Source of the DNA: an uncultured Alphaproteobacteria bacterium
GTDB lineage: Bacteria; Pseudomonadota; Alphaproteobacteria; Rhodobacterales; Rhodobacteraceae
Reading direction: 5' to 3'
Length of the DNA stretch: 51,553 bases
Assembly (NCBI GenBank): GCA_902596985.1
Contig: CACJWR010000011.1
Span: forward strand, 1 to 51,553
Shown here: piece after piece, positions 7,711 through 14,326 of the stretch
Layout: every line of letters begins with the position of its first letter
Position numbering within the stretch: the first letter of the stretch is position 1
Position numbers and translations under genes: made by a program
Notes under the pieces: model-generated
Told to the model about the DNA's origin: nothing
What the model saw: the letters and a program-made list of their open reading frames with translations, nothing else
The model's database searches: none

Positions 7711-8415
7711 ATGAAAGCTAGTTATCCCGAACAAGAACCAAACGTAGAAGCGCTCATCGTTGATAATATGAATTTGGTTAAGAAGATAGCTTGGCATATG
7801 CATGGTAGGGTGAGGTCAGCCATAGAAATAGAAGATTTAATGCAAATTGGTTATTTCGGACTTGTTACAGCAGCACAAAAATATAGCCCAAAAGAGGGTG
7901 CCACATTCGCTAGTTATGCTGTTTTGAGAATACGCGGAGCTATAGTGGATCATTTAAGAAAGAGTTCCAATCTGTGCCGTACTACTATTCAAATGCAACA
8001 AAAACAAAAGAAAGCAGTACAGTCTCTTGTTTCTAGCTTTCAAAGGGAACCAACAACTTCAGAGATTGCGGAGAAGATGGGCCTTTCTTTAGATGAATAT
8101 AGGGATTGGGAAAAAGCATTTAATGCAAATGTCCATCAGTCTCTTGATGAAGTTTATGATGAATATTCAATGTGGTTTGTTTCAAAAGAAAGTACACCGG
8201 AAGAAAACCTAGACAGATCACAGCTCAAAGTTATACTTTCACAAGCTTTAAAGGATCTACCGTCGAAGGAAGCAATGGTAATCCAACTTTACTATGTAGA
8301 AGAACTTAATGTATACGAGATAGCTGAGATTATGGAAATAACCACTGGAAGGGTTTCTCAAATAAAAAAATCTGCGGTGGCTCTTCTGCGATCCTTTATA
8401 AAGAAATCATACTAG
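7711..8415 (+). CDS. fliA: Flagellar sigma factor FliA (sigma-28)
   Basis: FliA directs transcription of late flagellar genes and is the target of FlgM. Region 2 is clear: NLVKKIAWHMHGRV, then EDLMQIGYFGLVTAAQKY and FASYAVLRIRGAIVDHLRK. Region 3 contains EPTTSEIAEKMGLSLDEYR. Region 4 contains LPSKEAMVIQLYYVEELNVYEIA with the helix-turn-helix TGRVSQIKKSAVALLR. I place the start at ATG 7711, preceded by GGA. A TTG at 7687 overlapping the flhG stop is possible but has no ribosome site. Downstream of flhA-flhF-flhG, this completes the order common in polar flagellates. Late (class IV) genes under its control are not visible in this window. Confidence 0.93.
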   Translation: MKASYPEQEPNVEALIVDNMNLVKKIAWHMHGRVRSAIEIEDLMQIGYFGLVTAAQKYSPKEGATFASYAVLRIRGAIVDHLRKSSNLCRTTIQMQQKQKKAVQSLVSSFQREPTTSEIAEKMGLSLDEYRDWEKAFNANVHQSLDEVYDEYSMWFVSKESTPEENLDRSQLKVILSQALKDLPSKEAMVIQLYYVEELNVYEIAEIMEITTGRVSQIKKSAVALLRSFIKKSY

Positions 8416-8421
8416 ATTTAG

Positions 8422-8832
8422 ATGACTGGGGATATTCAAGAACTTCAAGCCATTCATATGTCTGTTCAAACTGCTGACTTAAATATGATAGGCTTTAATT
8501 GCGTAGAAACGATTACGTTATCTTGCGGGCTAATGAATATTGGCAGAGGTATTTGTTCTGTAACAATTAAACCCTCCAGCGGTCTTGTGCCTAAACACAA
8601 AGGGTCACTAGATATAGAGATTAATAGGCCTTATATGAGAGCAAGTATAGATCTCAGCCTCGAGTCATTTCTAAAAACAAGGGAATTATTGCTAAAGACA
8701 TCGGTAAGACCTGTTACTTTAGTTGTACTTTTGAACAAAAGCTTGAGAGTAAACCTAAAAGGCGATTTGCTCATAAACAAGGAAACAAATAGAAAAATCA
8801 ATGACATTTCATGGATACTACCGCTGAGGTAA
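8422..8832 (+). CDS. Hypothetical protein, last gene of the flhA-fliA operon
   Basis: I do not recognise the family of this 136-residue product. It has no signal peptide or transmembrane segment. Alternating hydrophobic residues (GICSVTIKPSSG, RPVTLVVLLNKSLRVNLKGDLLI) suggest a mostly beta fold, ending ISWILPLR. It begins six bases after the fliA stop and its stop lies three bases from the stop of the convergent hook/rod gene, so it is tightly packed into the flagellar region. The ORF is uninterrupted with the same codon use as its neighbours. A role linked to flagella is inferred only from position. Confidence 0.65.
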   Translation: MTGDIQELQAIHMSVQTADLNMIGFNCVETITLSCGLMNIGRGICSVTIKPSSGLVPKHKGSLDIEINRPYMRASIDLSLESFLKTRELLLKTSVRPVTLVVLLNKSLRVNLKGDLLINKETNRKINDISWILPLR

Positions 8833-8835
8833 GTG

Positions 8836-9621
8836 CTATGTATCCATCAATCGTCTAGTAACATCTGCATCAGCTTGCATCATTTTTGCGGAACCATTAA
8901 ATGCTTGCTGCGCTCTCAGTAGAAGAGTCAGCTCAGCAGTGATATCTGTGTTTGATGCTTCCAGGCTGCCAGCATTTATTTTGCCAAAACCAAAGTCTTT
9001 TCCTGCGCCAATAGTTGCTTCACCTGATTCTGGGGTAGCAGTAAAAATGTTATCACCTATAGATTTTAGTTGGGTCTCATCTGCAAACCTTGCAAGACCT
9101 ATCTGGGCGATAGTTACATAATTATTTATTCCATAGGTAGCCCTTAAAAACCCTTCCGCAGTAACCTTCACTTCAGAAAGACTTTGTTGCTTTCCCTCTT
9201 GATTTAATATTTGAAAGGGTAAACTAATATCTTGACCATTTACATCAAGATATGCAATGCCATCAGAGTTAACAAGTTTACCATCTTCTCTAACATTGAT
9301 AGCTCCGTTTCGAGTGTATGATAGCTCACCCAGTTTTTCTAAGGTATTTAGAATAAACATTCCCTGGCCATTCATTCCAAGGTCGAGAGCGTTTCCAGTC
9401 AAGATTAGGGACCCTTGGGAGTGATTTCTTCTCGGTGACTCCTGCCTAACGCCGTTTCCAACTCTGTCGGCATTTCTAACATCTGACATCTCTGTATAAA
9501 CATCAGAAAAATTTGCATTACTTCTTTTAAAACCTAACGATGATGCGTTAGCTATATTGTTAGTAATAACAGCTATCTCTTGGGAAGCGGCACTCAACCC
9601 CGATCTCACTACTGGCAACAT
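8836..9621 (-). CDS. Flagellar hook/rod protein, FlgE/FlgF/FlgG family
   Basis: The product is a 261-aa axial flagellar protein. The N terminus (SGLSAASQEIAVITNNIANASSLGFKRS) is the bacterial flagellar rod/hook motif with NNIAN and GFKRS. The middle has GNALDLGMNGQGMFIL and LSYTRNGAINV, typical of FlgE/F/G. The C-terminal helix LLLRAQQAFNGSAKMMQADADV is the matching coiled segment. Size is close to FlgF or FlgG, but the QGSLILTGNALDL region is more FlgE-like, so I do not choose between them. The start at ATG 9621 has AAAGG upstream. A start at 9657 would lie inside the probable -24/-12 promoter. The gene stands alone on the minus strand and diverges from the NHLP-like gene. Confidence 0.9.
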   Translation of the reverse strand: MLPVVRSGLSAASQEIAVITNNIANASSLGFKRSNANFSDVYTEMSDVRNADRVGNGVRQESPRRNHSQGSLILTGNALDLGMNGQGMFILNTLEKLGELSYTRNGAINVREDGKLVNSDGIAYLDVNGQDISLPFQILNQEGKQQSLSEVKVTAEGFLRATYGINNYVTIAQIGLARFADETQLKSIGDNIFTATPESGEATIGAGKDFGFGKINAGSLEASNTDITAELTLLLRAQQAFNGSAKMMQADADVTRRLMDT

Positions 9622-9645
9622 TTTTTTTCCTTTCAAAAATCTTAA

Positions 9646-9661
9646 TACAAAAATCATGCCA
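9646..9661 (-). promoter_or_regulatory. Probable sigma-54 promoter for the hook/rod gene
   Basis: Read leftward, the sequence is TGGCATGATTTTTGTA. It repeats the TGGCATGAT of the flhA promoter and has TTGT in the -12 position, with ten bases between GG and GT. GT in place of GC is a weaker -12. The predicted start near 9635 leaves just enough leader for the AAAGG ribosome site before ATG 9621. Hook and rod genes are commonly RpoN-dependent in polar flagellates. Confidence 0.45.
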
Positions 9662-9688
9662 TAAGTCGTTAATTATAATTATGTATTT

Positions 9689-9704
9689 TGGGGTTTATCT
9701 TGTT
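9689..9704 (+). promoter_or_regulatory. Weak -24/-12-like motif before the NHLP-like gene
   Basis: The sequence TGGGGTTTATCTTGTT has GG (9690-9691) and GT (9702-9703) ten bases apart, about 45 bases before the ATG at 9749. The -24 box lacks the CAT found in the three other motifs of this window, and the -12 box has GT rather than GC. It may be fortuitous in such AT-rich DNA. Confidence 0.28.
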
Positions 9705-9748
9705 AGTAAATTGATTTAATTATATTAGCGTAAAGTTCAAATTGTTTC

Positions 9749-10141
9749 ATGATGTCTGAGAAAAAATCAAAAGCTTTAGTTCCAGTTAAGAAAGTTCTTC
9801 CTCCTGCTGTTAGAGGAGCAAAAGATACTAATAAACCATTTGAGCTAGTTAATGGTAACCTTAAGCTAACGTCGAGAGATGAGGTTAGAAGTCTTCTACC
9901 CGATATTTTAGGTAAAGTATTAGCGCGAGTTTGGCTAGACTCAAGTTTTCATAGGGAATTCTCGCAAGATCCACAGAAAACACTAGAGATTAATGGTGTT
10001 TTTCTTCCAGAAAATATGTCTATAGAATTCCAAAAACAAAATACCGATCGGCCGAGAATAGTTGTTTTTGAGCAAAAACCAAATTCAAAGTTTAAACTTC
10101 GAGTATTTTATTTACAGTTAGTGATGATGGCAGGGAGATAG
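9749..10141 (+). CDS. NHLP / nitrile-hydratase-alpha-like small protein
   Basis: This 130-residue cytosolic protein has a basic, probably flexible N terminus. Residues 50-110 match the pattern of the nitrile hydratase alpha-like leader (NHLP) family: LARVWLDSSFHREFSQDP, then KTLEINGVFLPENMSIEF and a closing strand RIVVFEQ. In that family the consensus is a Trp-x-Asp-x-x-Phe helix, a DP turn, 'L...G..lP' and a beta-strand. The C-terminal 20 residues are basic and hydrophobic. There is no Cys anywhere and no Gly-Gly cleavage site. No YcaO, LanM or radical-SAM enzyme is nearby, so a modified-peptide precursor is not supported. The Sel1-protein gene begins at the next base, so the two are co-translated. 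True nitrile hydratase is excluded because the CxxCSC metal motif is missing. Confidence 0.7.
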   Translation: MMSEKKSKALVPVKKVLPPAVRGAKDTNKPFELVNGNLKLTSRDEVRSLLPDILGKVLARVWLDSSFHREFSQDPQKTLEINGVFLPENMSIEFQKQNTDRPRIVVFEQKPNSKFKLRVFYLQLVMMAGR

Positions 10142-10801
10142 ATGCGACATATATGTTTATACAGCTTATTGACGTTATTTTTTTTCTCTAGTTCTTTTGC
10201 TCAGATTACAGAATCAGATCGACTTTTTAAAATGGCCACAGATTTTGTGAAGGAGAAGCGATACGCTGAAGCAGTCTCAATCTTTGAAAAGTTGGCCAGA
10301 AATAATGAGCATGATGCCCAGTATAACTTGGCGTTTTTGATAAATGGTGGTAAAGGAATTACAAAAAATTACAGCGAGGCACTCTTTTGGGCATTTCTAG
10401 CCCACCTTGGAAAGATAGAAAAGGCAGAAGAGCTCACGCAGGATCTAGTAGACATAGTTCCAGAAAAGGTATTAAGGGATGTTAGAGAAAAAGTCCTAGA
10501 ACACTTATTAGTACGCTTTGCTAATAAAGATAGAGCGGTATTGACAGAATTAGGCGATTTTTATTTGCTTATCGTAGATGAGCAAGATTTTGAAAATGCT
10601 TACCTATGGTACAATGTGGCCAGCGCTATAGGAATCGAGAATTCAGGTGACATAAGGGATAAAGTTGAAAAAGAACTAGAACCTGATACCATCGTCAAAG
10701 TGCAATCGGCTTCCAGAAAGCGGTATGAAGAGTTTACTGAAAACAAAGTAATAGAAAATGAAAAGAGAATAAAAACTAAGGAACAAGACTATGAAAGTTA
10801 A
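10142..10801 (+). CDS. Secreted Sel1-repeat protein, possible MotX/MotK-like motor protein
   Basis: This 219-residue product has a signal peptide (hydrophobic residues 5-19, cleavage near SFA-Q). Two Sel1-type helical repeats are visible: EHDAQYNLAFLINGGKGITK with YSEALFWAFLAH, and LTELGDFYLLIVDEQDFE with NAYLWYNVASAIG. The C terminus is a charged helix. Sel1 proteins of this size and export route include MotX of the Vibrio T-ring. Rhizobial motors also use a Sel1-type periplasmic protein. Position next to fliL and flagellar structural genes, plus FlgT/FlgP in the same locus, makes a stator-ring role plausible, but that is inference. The start directly abuts the previous stop. Mature Cys residues are absent. 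Confidence 0.75.
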   Translation: MRHICLYSLLTLFFFSSSFAQITESDRLFKMATDFVKEKRYAEAVSIFEKLARNNEHDAQYNLAFLINGGKGITKNYSEALFWAFLAHLGKIEKAEELTQDLVDIVPEKVLRDVREKVLEHLLVRFANKDRAVLTELGDFYLLIVDEQDFENAYLWYNVASAIGIENSGDIRDKVEKELEPDTIVKVQSASRKRYEEFTENKVIENEKRIKTKEQDYES

Positions 10802-10982
10802 AGTTCACTGGGTAATTGATGGTATTGCTGAAGTTGAGGCTGACAGCTTAGAAGATGCGGAAAAATTAGTTAACGAAAGGCTTTCAGACTTTGTAGGTAG
10901 TAATCCAGATTTAGAGAAAGAAATGGGCGCAAAGGCAATTCAGGGCAAAGGTTATCTGCCTGGATCTGAAGAGGAAGCTTAA
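10791..10982 (+). CDS. Small acidic protein (63 aa), DpnD/PcfM-like
   Basis: The product begins with a beta-strand, MKVKVHWVIDGIAEVEA, followed by DSLEDAEKLVNERL. This is a strand-loop-helix pattern like the small DpnD/PcfM C-terminal module ('v.A.s.eeA...v'). It overlaps the end of the Sel1 gene by eleven bases and ends four bases inside the convergent 79-aa gene. The function is unknown. The high Glu/Asp content, coupled translation and clean ORF argue that it is real. Confidence 0.55.
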   Translation: MKVKVHWVIDGIAEVEADSLEDAEKLVNERLSDFVGSNPDLEKEMGAKAIQGKGYLPGSEEEA

Positions 10983-11218
10983 CCCACTTTAGTTGATCGC
11001 CACGTTTGAAGCCAATCCAAAGTGGAAACGTTGCCAAATTTTCGTTCTGCGTTATCGACATCAAAAGTTTTTCTATTATTGATATCATTAGCTTCATCTT
11101 TTTCTGCAGTTAAAAACATATCATAAGTGCTTCGCCTATCAGAATTATCTCTTTCTGATGGCCTTACTACATTTATATCTACCGAACTAATTATATGGTC
11201 TGTTTCCTTTATCTCCAT
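10979..11218 (-). CDS. Hypothetical protein (79 aa) downstream of fliL
   Basis: This is a small polar product with no signal peptide or membrane segment. It starts MEIKETDHIISSVDINVVRPS and ends LDWLQTWRSTKVG. An AAGG overlapping the fliL stop lies about nine bases before its ATG, so it is coupled to fliL. The family is not recognised. The fliL-linked position suggests a cytoplasmic motor-associated role, without direct evidence. Confidence 0.5.
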   Translation of the reverse strand: MEIKETDHIISSVDINVVRPSERDNSDRRSTYDMFLTAEKDEANDINNRKTFDVDNAERKFGNVSTLDWLQTWRSTKVG

Positions 11219-11229
11219 TTTTAAAAACC

Positions 11230-11868
11230 TTAAATCAATAATATTTTTGTCAGTTGAACAGTTTTTATCTCAGGTTTTGCACCAAGCTTTACCAATTCAT
11301 CATTAATTGTTTTAAGAATCTCTAGCCTTAGTGCCTCTTTGCCTTGATTTGTATCGAGTTGTGCCTTTGTTTTTGTTCTCATTAAAGCTAAAATAACTGA
11401 CCTTAAAGCTGGTTCAAAACTCTTGAAGCTTTCAAAAAATGCTTCAGCATTCAATTTTCCCATAAATATTGAAACGGCTAATTCGATTGTTAATATGCCA
11501 GAATCATTTTTTAGGTCCGTTGCTAAAGCTCCTGTAAAAGAATGATAATAATGTTGAGGCCCTATGAACGGAATTTCTGAACCCTGTTGGATTTCCTCAT
11601 TGGTTTTTTTAGCTGACTCAATTTCTTTATCAGAATTGCCCTCCGAGGTCTCTTCTTCATCGTTATCATTCATTAGAGCCATAATTTCTTCCCTAGAGAG
11701 AGGTGGCTGCACCAAAGAGTTGTGCATTACAATAAAAATTACAAAAACGACAGCAGCTGGTAGAATATAAAGAGCTAACAATTTCCATGGTATTGTCAGT
11801 TTTTTTCTTTTTTTTGGCTTGGGGGCCTCTTCTGTCTTAGTTTCAGTATTTTCTAAATCGTTTTCCAT
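11230..11868 (-). CDS. fliL: Flagellar basal-body protein FliL
   Basis: FliL is a single-pass inner-membrane protein that rings the stator units and increases their stability. The product has a Lys-rich cytoplasmic N terminus and one transmembrane helix at residues 31-50 (LLALYILPAAVVFVIFIVMH). A long acidic linker (about 60-100) follows, then the SPFH-like FliL domain. Its end, ALRLEILKTINDELVKLGAK followed by TVQLTKILLI, matches the FliL family ending. I use ATG 11868; a TTG two codons upstream is possible. The acidic linker is longer than in enteric FliL but is common in alphaproteobacteria. No fliM follows. Instead a 79-aa gene is coupled to its stop. Confidence 0.85.
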   Translation of the reverse strand: MENDLENTETKTEEAPKPKKRKKLTIPWKLLALYILPAAVVFVIFIVMHNSLVQPPLSREEIMALMNDNDEEETSEGNSDKEIESAKKTNEEIQQGSEIPFIGPQHYYHSFTGALATDLKNDSGILTIELAVSIFMGKLNAEAFFESFKSFEPALRSVILALMRTKTKAQLDTNQGKEALRLEILKTINDELVKLGAKPEIKTVQLTKILLI

Positions 11869-11998
11869 GTGCAAAACGTACTCTTTTGTTTAATGATCTG
11901 CCAAAAATAAACGACTGTTATAAAAAAAAGTTTATTTCCTAAATAATCAGAGAATTCGTCGTTGTATAAATTGTGTAAAGAAACGTTGAGTAAAATTT

Positions 11999-12310
11999 AT
12001 GAAAAAAAATAGCAACAAAATAGCTAGAAATACTAACGAGTTGGCTTCAGGAGATCACGTAAACAGAGACATTGAAATATTCAAAAGTAGAGTTGCTAAC
12101 GCAGTCTTAGACTATATGGAAGCGCAAAGTGACTCAGATCTTATAGAATGTTTGGAAAAAGCTAGCATTTTCTTAACTAATATCTCACTACAAATGGAAA
12201 ATGTTTTTGATAACCAAAAACAGTCCTTCAAAGATCAAAATGATGTATTCGATATCGGTGATGATCTTTTTTCAATACACAAACAAGCAACATCTACTAC
12301 CATTCACTAG
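11999..12310 (+). CDS. Hypothetical helical protein (103 aa) diverging from fliL
   Basis: This is an uninterrupted small ORF encoding a mainly helical, soluble protein (NRDIEIFKSRVANAVLDYMEA, then SDLIECLEKASIFLTNISLQMENVF). There is no signal peptide. It is transcribed away from fliL across a 130-base AT-rich gap. I do not recognise the family. Its size and helical pattern would suit a flagellar chaperone or regulator, but nothing in the sequence proves this. Confidence 0.5.
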   Translation: MKKNSNKIARNTNELASGDHVNRDIEIFKSRVANAVLDYMEAQSDSDLIECLEKASIFLTNISLQMENVFDNQKQSFKDQNDVFDIGDDLFSIHKQATSTTIH

Positions 12311-12489
12311 TATTATCCAATTGCTTCTTTCGTACATTTTTTCAAAAAAGTGTTTTCTTTGGATAGTAGAGCTTTTTAGCGAATAAATCTTGTAGCAATT
12401 TTGCAACAAGTTGTAGAAGTCAAAAAAGTTTCTAATAAAATTTTGCCTAAGTCGTAAACGTCTATGGGTAAGTTGAAGGAGAGTATCTT
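12311..12489. other. Intergenic stretch with two inverted repeats
   Basis: There is no gene here. An AT-rich dyad, ACATTTTTTCAAAAAAGTGT (12334-12353), followed by TTTCTTT could be a weak terminator for the 103-aa gene. A second dyad, 12389-12410 (CTTGT and ACAAG arms, one internal mismatch), has no U-run after it. GGAG lies just before the next ATG. Confidence 0.4.
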
Positions 12490-12885
12490 ATGCGTATATT
12501 AGTATTAATTGTTTTTGGTTTAATTTTGACTGCATGTCAGGGAACCAATCCTTACGGATTAACTACAGCCTCGATTGGCGAAAGCGTAATTTCGTCAGCT
12601 ACAGGTCAGGCAGGCACCGGAGTAACGCCTGTTAAAGGCATCAAATATGTTTCATTACATCCAGACAGACTTTTACGCGACGAAAGAAGCTGTGCTGAGA
12701 TTATAAAACTGTCATATGCCTCCAATATAAATTATTCTGAAGCAATAATAGGTCTCAGAAATAGGGCTCTTTTGGTGGGAGGAAATGCCATTTCTATTAT
12801 TGGATGGGCAGAAAGTGCAACCTCATCAGGATTAGTTGGTAAAATCTATCTCTGCAAGAAAAAGCCGTTCCACATTCATTATTAA
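12490..12885 (+). CDS. DUF4156/RcsF-like lipoprotein
   Basis: This 131-residue lipoprotein has a signal peptide and lipobox LTAC (Cys 16). After a flexible Gly/Ser/Thr linker, the C-terminal part has a Cys in RSCAEIIKLS, then ALRNRALLVGGNAISIIGW-type sequence and a closing VGKIYLCKKK. This resembles the DUF4156/RcsF pattern, in which a short alpha/beta domain contains 'A...GaN.i' and two Cys that form a disulfide. The start has GGAGAG upstream. It is monocistronic, ending in a strong terminator. The role is unknown; envelope stress sensing as in RcsF is only one possibility. Confidence 0.65.
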   Translation: MRILVLIVFGLILTACQGTNPYGLTTASIGESVISSATGQAGTGVTPVKGIKYVSLHPDRLLRDERSCAEIIKLSYASNINYSEAIIGLRNRALLVGGNAISIIGWAESATSSGLVGKIYLCKKKPFHIHY

Positions 12886-12892
12886 AAATAAT

Positions 12893-12940
12893 AGCGGTCT
12901 TGTGTCGGAAATTGCACAAAACCGCTTTTATTTTATTTTT
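12893..12940 (+). terminator. Rho-independent terminator after the lipoprotein gene
   Basis: The arms AGCGGTCTTGTG (12893-12904) and CACAAAACCGCT (12915-12926) form a near-perfect twelve-base stem, followed by TTTTATTTTATTTTT-like sequence. The left flank is also T-rich when read leftward, so it may serve the convergent sbmA-type gene as well. Confidence 0.85.
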
Positions 12941-13003
12941 AGGTAGCCCTAAATTCCACCTCTTTGTATTTTCATCTTATAGAAAAATGTAATTTAGTTT
13001 GCC

Positions 13004-13993
13004 TTAATTGGAGCTTATTGGGTCGGTCACTTTAATTTGACTTTCGAACTCTCTCAGTCGTTTATAAACACTTAAGAGTTCGATAATAGTTGGCCATGCT
13101 TTCAGTAAGTACTGCATTGAACCCTCAACTCTTCCAAATGCTCTAATTATTTGTTGCATTACCCCTAACGTAACAACTCCTGCCACAATGGCTGGCGCAA
13201 GAAATACGTAGGCACTTAATACGTTTGCTTGCAAATATGCAATTCTGCCTACATTAAAATATAGGTAGCGCAGATATGATTTAAAATGAATTCCTCTTAC
13301 ACCGTCAAATAGTTCCTCTATTGTCTTTGGCCTTACGGTTTCGTCATCTTCTGCGATAACTAATATTTTTCTATAAGCCGCTTCTTTTTTTTGTAAGTCA
13401 TATTCAACGCCTACCAGTCTGAGTAACCAACCTAAAGCAATTAAGAACAAAGTTCCCCCTACCGACCAAACAATTGCCCCAGTAATTAATCCGTATTGCC
13501 AATCGCCAAAAAAGAATATTGGTATACCAACTGACAGTCCAAATAAGATTGGAATAAACTGAACAAGCACCATGATACTTTCGATGAAACTTGTACCAAG
13601 TCCTTCCATTATTCTTGAAAACTTAATTGTGTCTTCTTGTACACGCTGAGCGGCACCCTCAATAGTACGTGCCTGGTCATATACTGAATGATACCATTCT
13701 ACCATAGCAGTACGCCATCTGAACAAAAAATGTGCTGTAAAAAAACTCACTGCAACTGCAATAGCTACGTATATGCCTGCTAGATATATAAAACTAAACA
13801 AGCTAACCCAATACTCTTCTATAGTTACAGCATTGGGTGTCGCTAAGGCTTTCTGAATCATATCATAGAATTCGCCAAACCATTCATTGATCTTAACATC
13901 AATCTCTACTTGGATCCAAAGTGATGATAAAATTAATGCAGACCCTAACCAAGCCCACAAAGCCCATTTTCTTGTTGTGAAAAATCTAAACAC
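13004..13993 (-). CDS. SbmA/BacA-family peptide transporter, short form
   Basis: SbmA/BacA proteins are proton-driven inner-membrane importers of peptides such as microcins and proline-rich antimicrobial peptides. They affect lipid A and symbiosis in alphaproteobacteria. Diagnostic segments are WIQVEIDVKINEWFGEFYDM, FLFRWRTAMVEWY, TIEGAAQRVQEDTIKF, KKEAAYRKILVIAEDDE and AFGRVEGSMQYLLKAWPTII. The product is 329 aa, against about 406-420 for SbmA/BacA. Roughly the first 75 residues (the outermost membrane segments) are missing and are not encoded upstream. I accept GTG 13993, with AAAGG six bases before it. There is no ATPase domain. It is convergent with the lipoprotein gene and appears to stand alone. 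Confidence 0.88.
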   Translation of the reverse strand: MFRFFTTRKWALWAWLGSALILSSLWIQVEIDVKINEWFGEFYDMIQKALATPNAVTIEEYWVSLFSFIYLAGIYVAIAVAVSFFTAHFLFRWRTAMVEWYHSVYDQARTIEGAAQRVQEDTIKFSRIMEGLGTSFIESIMVLVQFIPILFGLSVGIPIFFFGDWQYGLITGAIVWSVGGTLFLIALGWLLRLVGVEYDLQKKEAAYRKILVIAEDDETVRPKTIEELFDGVRGIHFKSYLRYLYFNVGRIAYLQANVLSAYVFLAPAIVAGVVTLGVMQQIIRAFGRVEGSMQYLLKAWPTIIELLSVYKRLREFESQIKVTDPISSN

Positions 13994-14044
13994 GAAAAAC
14001 CTTTCTTTTATTGTTATCGATTAACTAGTAAATTTAAATGCTTA

Positions 14045-14302
14045 TCATATTTGTTGATACTTTTTTATTGAAAAGAATTGTGCATCACCATCCCGATTAT
14101 TTTTTTTTATCTCTTTTAGTAAATAATTATTATTTGAACAGAAATGCTTTAGGTCTATTTCTGCCATTGGATCATCAGTGATAATAAGTGCCTCACGATT
14201 TTTTTTAAGCAAATAAATGTTTTTTTGAACTTTTAACAAAGGTAGTGGACACCGTAGTCCCGTAGTATTGATAACAAGTGAATACTTTTTCTGGCTTTTC
14301 AT
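14045..14302 (-). CDS. TusA-family sulfurtransferase
   Basis: TusA-type proteins carry persulfide sulfur on a conserved Cys. The product has the family signature LRCPLPLLKVQ, with the CPxP motif near residue 19 of this start, and the second conserved strand ALIITDDPMAEIDL. The ATG at 14302 has AGG upstream; a GTG at 14320 would bury that site. It diverges from fdhD with only a 24-base gap. In E. coli, sulfur passes through IscS to FdhD for formate dehydrogenase maturation. Neighbourhood suggests this TusA-like protein feeds sulfur to molybdoenzyme maturation or tRNA thiolation; this is inference. Confidence 0.88.
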   Translation of the reverse strand: MKSQKKYSLVINTTGLRCPLPLLKVQKNIYLLKKNREALIITDDPMAEIDLKHFCSNNNYLLKEIKKNNRDGDAQFFSIKKYQQI

Positions 14303-14326
14303 AAATGACCTAGATAACACAATTTG

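Noticed and set aside
8836-9657. Longer start for the hook/rod gene at 9657
   Set aside because: It would lie inside the -24/-12 motif; the shorter start at 9621 has AAAGG and the expected flagellar N terminus.
12201-12386. A 61-aa plus-strand frame overlapping the end of the 103-aa gene
   Set aside because: No ribosome site, extends into hydrophobic Phe/Ser/Ile-rich sequence, and overlaps the better-supported gene in another frame.
12389-12410. Dyad with CTTGT/ACAAG arms as a terminator
   Set aside because: There is no U-run after it, and one internal mismatch. Listed only as part of the intergenic stretch.
12425-12460. Possible FliA (sigma-28) promoter before the DUF4156-like lipoprotein gene
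   Set aside because: The AAAAGTTT and GCCTAAGT blocks are 13 rather than 11 bases apart and the -10 lacks GATAA. Too weak to claim.
9749-13993. Candidate RiPP cluster: NHLP-like gene plus SbmA-type transporter
   Set aside because: No YcaO, LanM, radical-SAM or protease gene lies between them. The NHLP-like protein has no Cys or leader cut site, and SbmA is an importer 3 kb away on the other strand.
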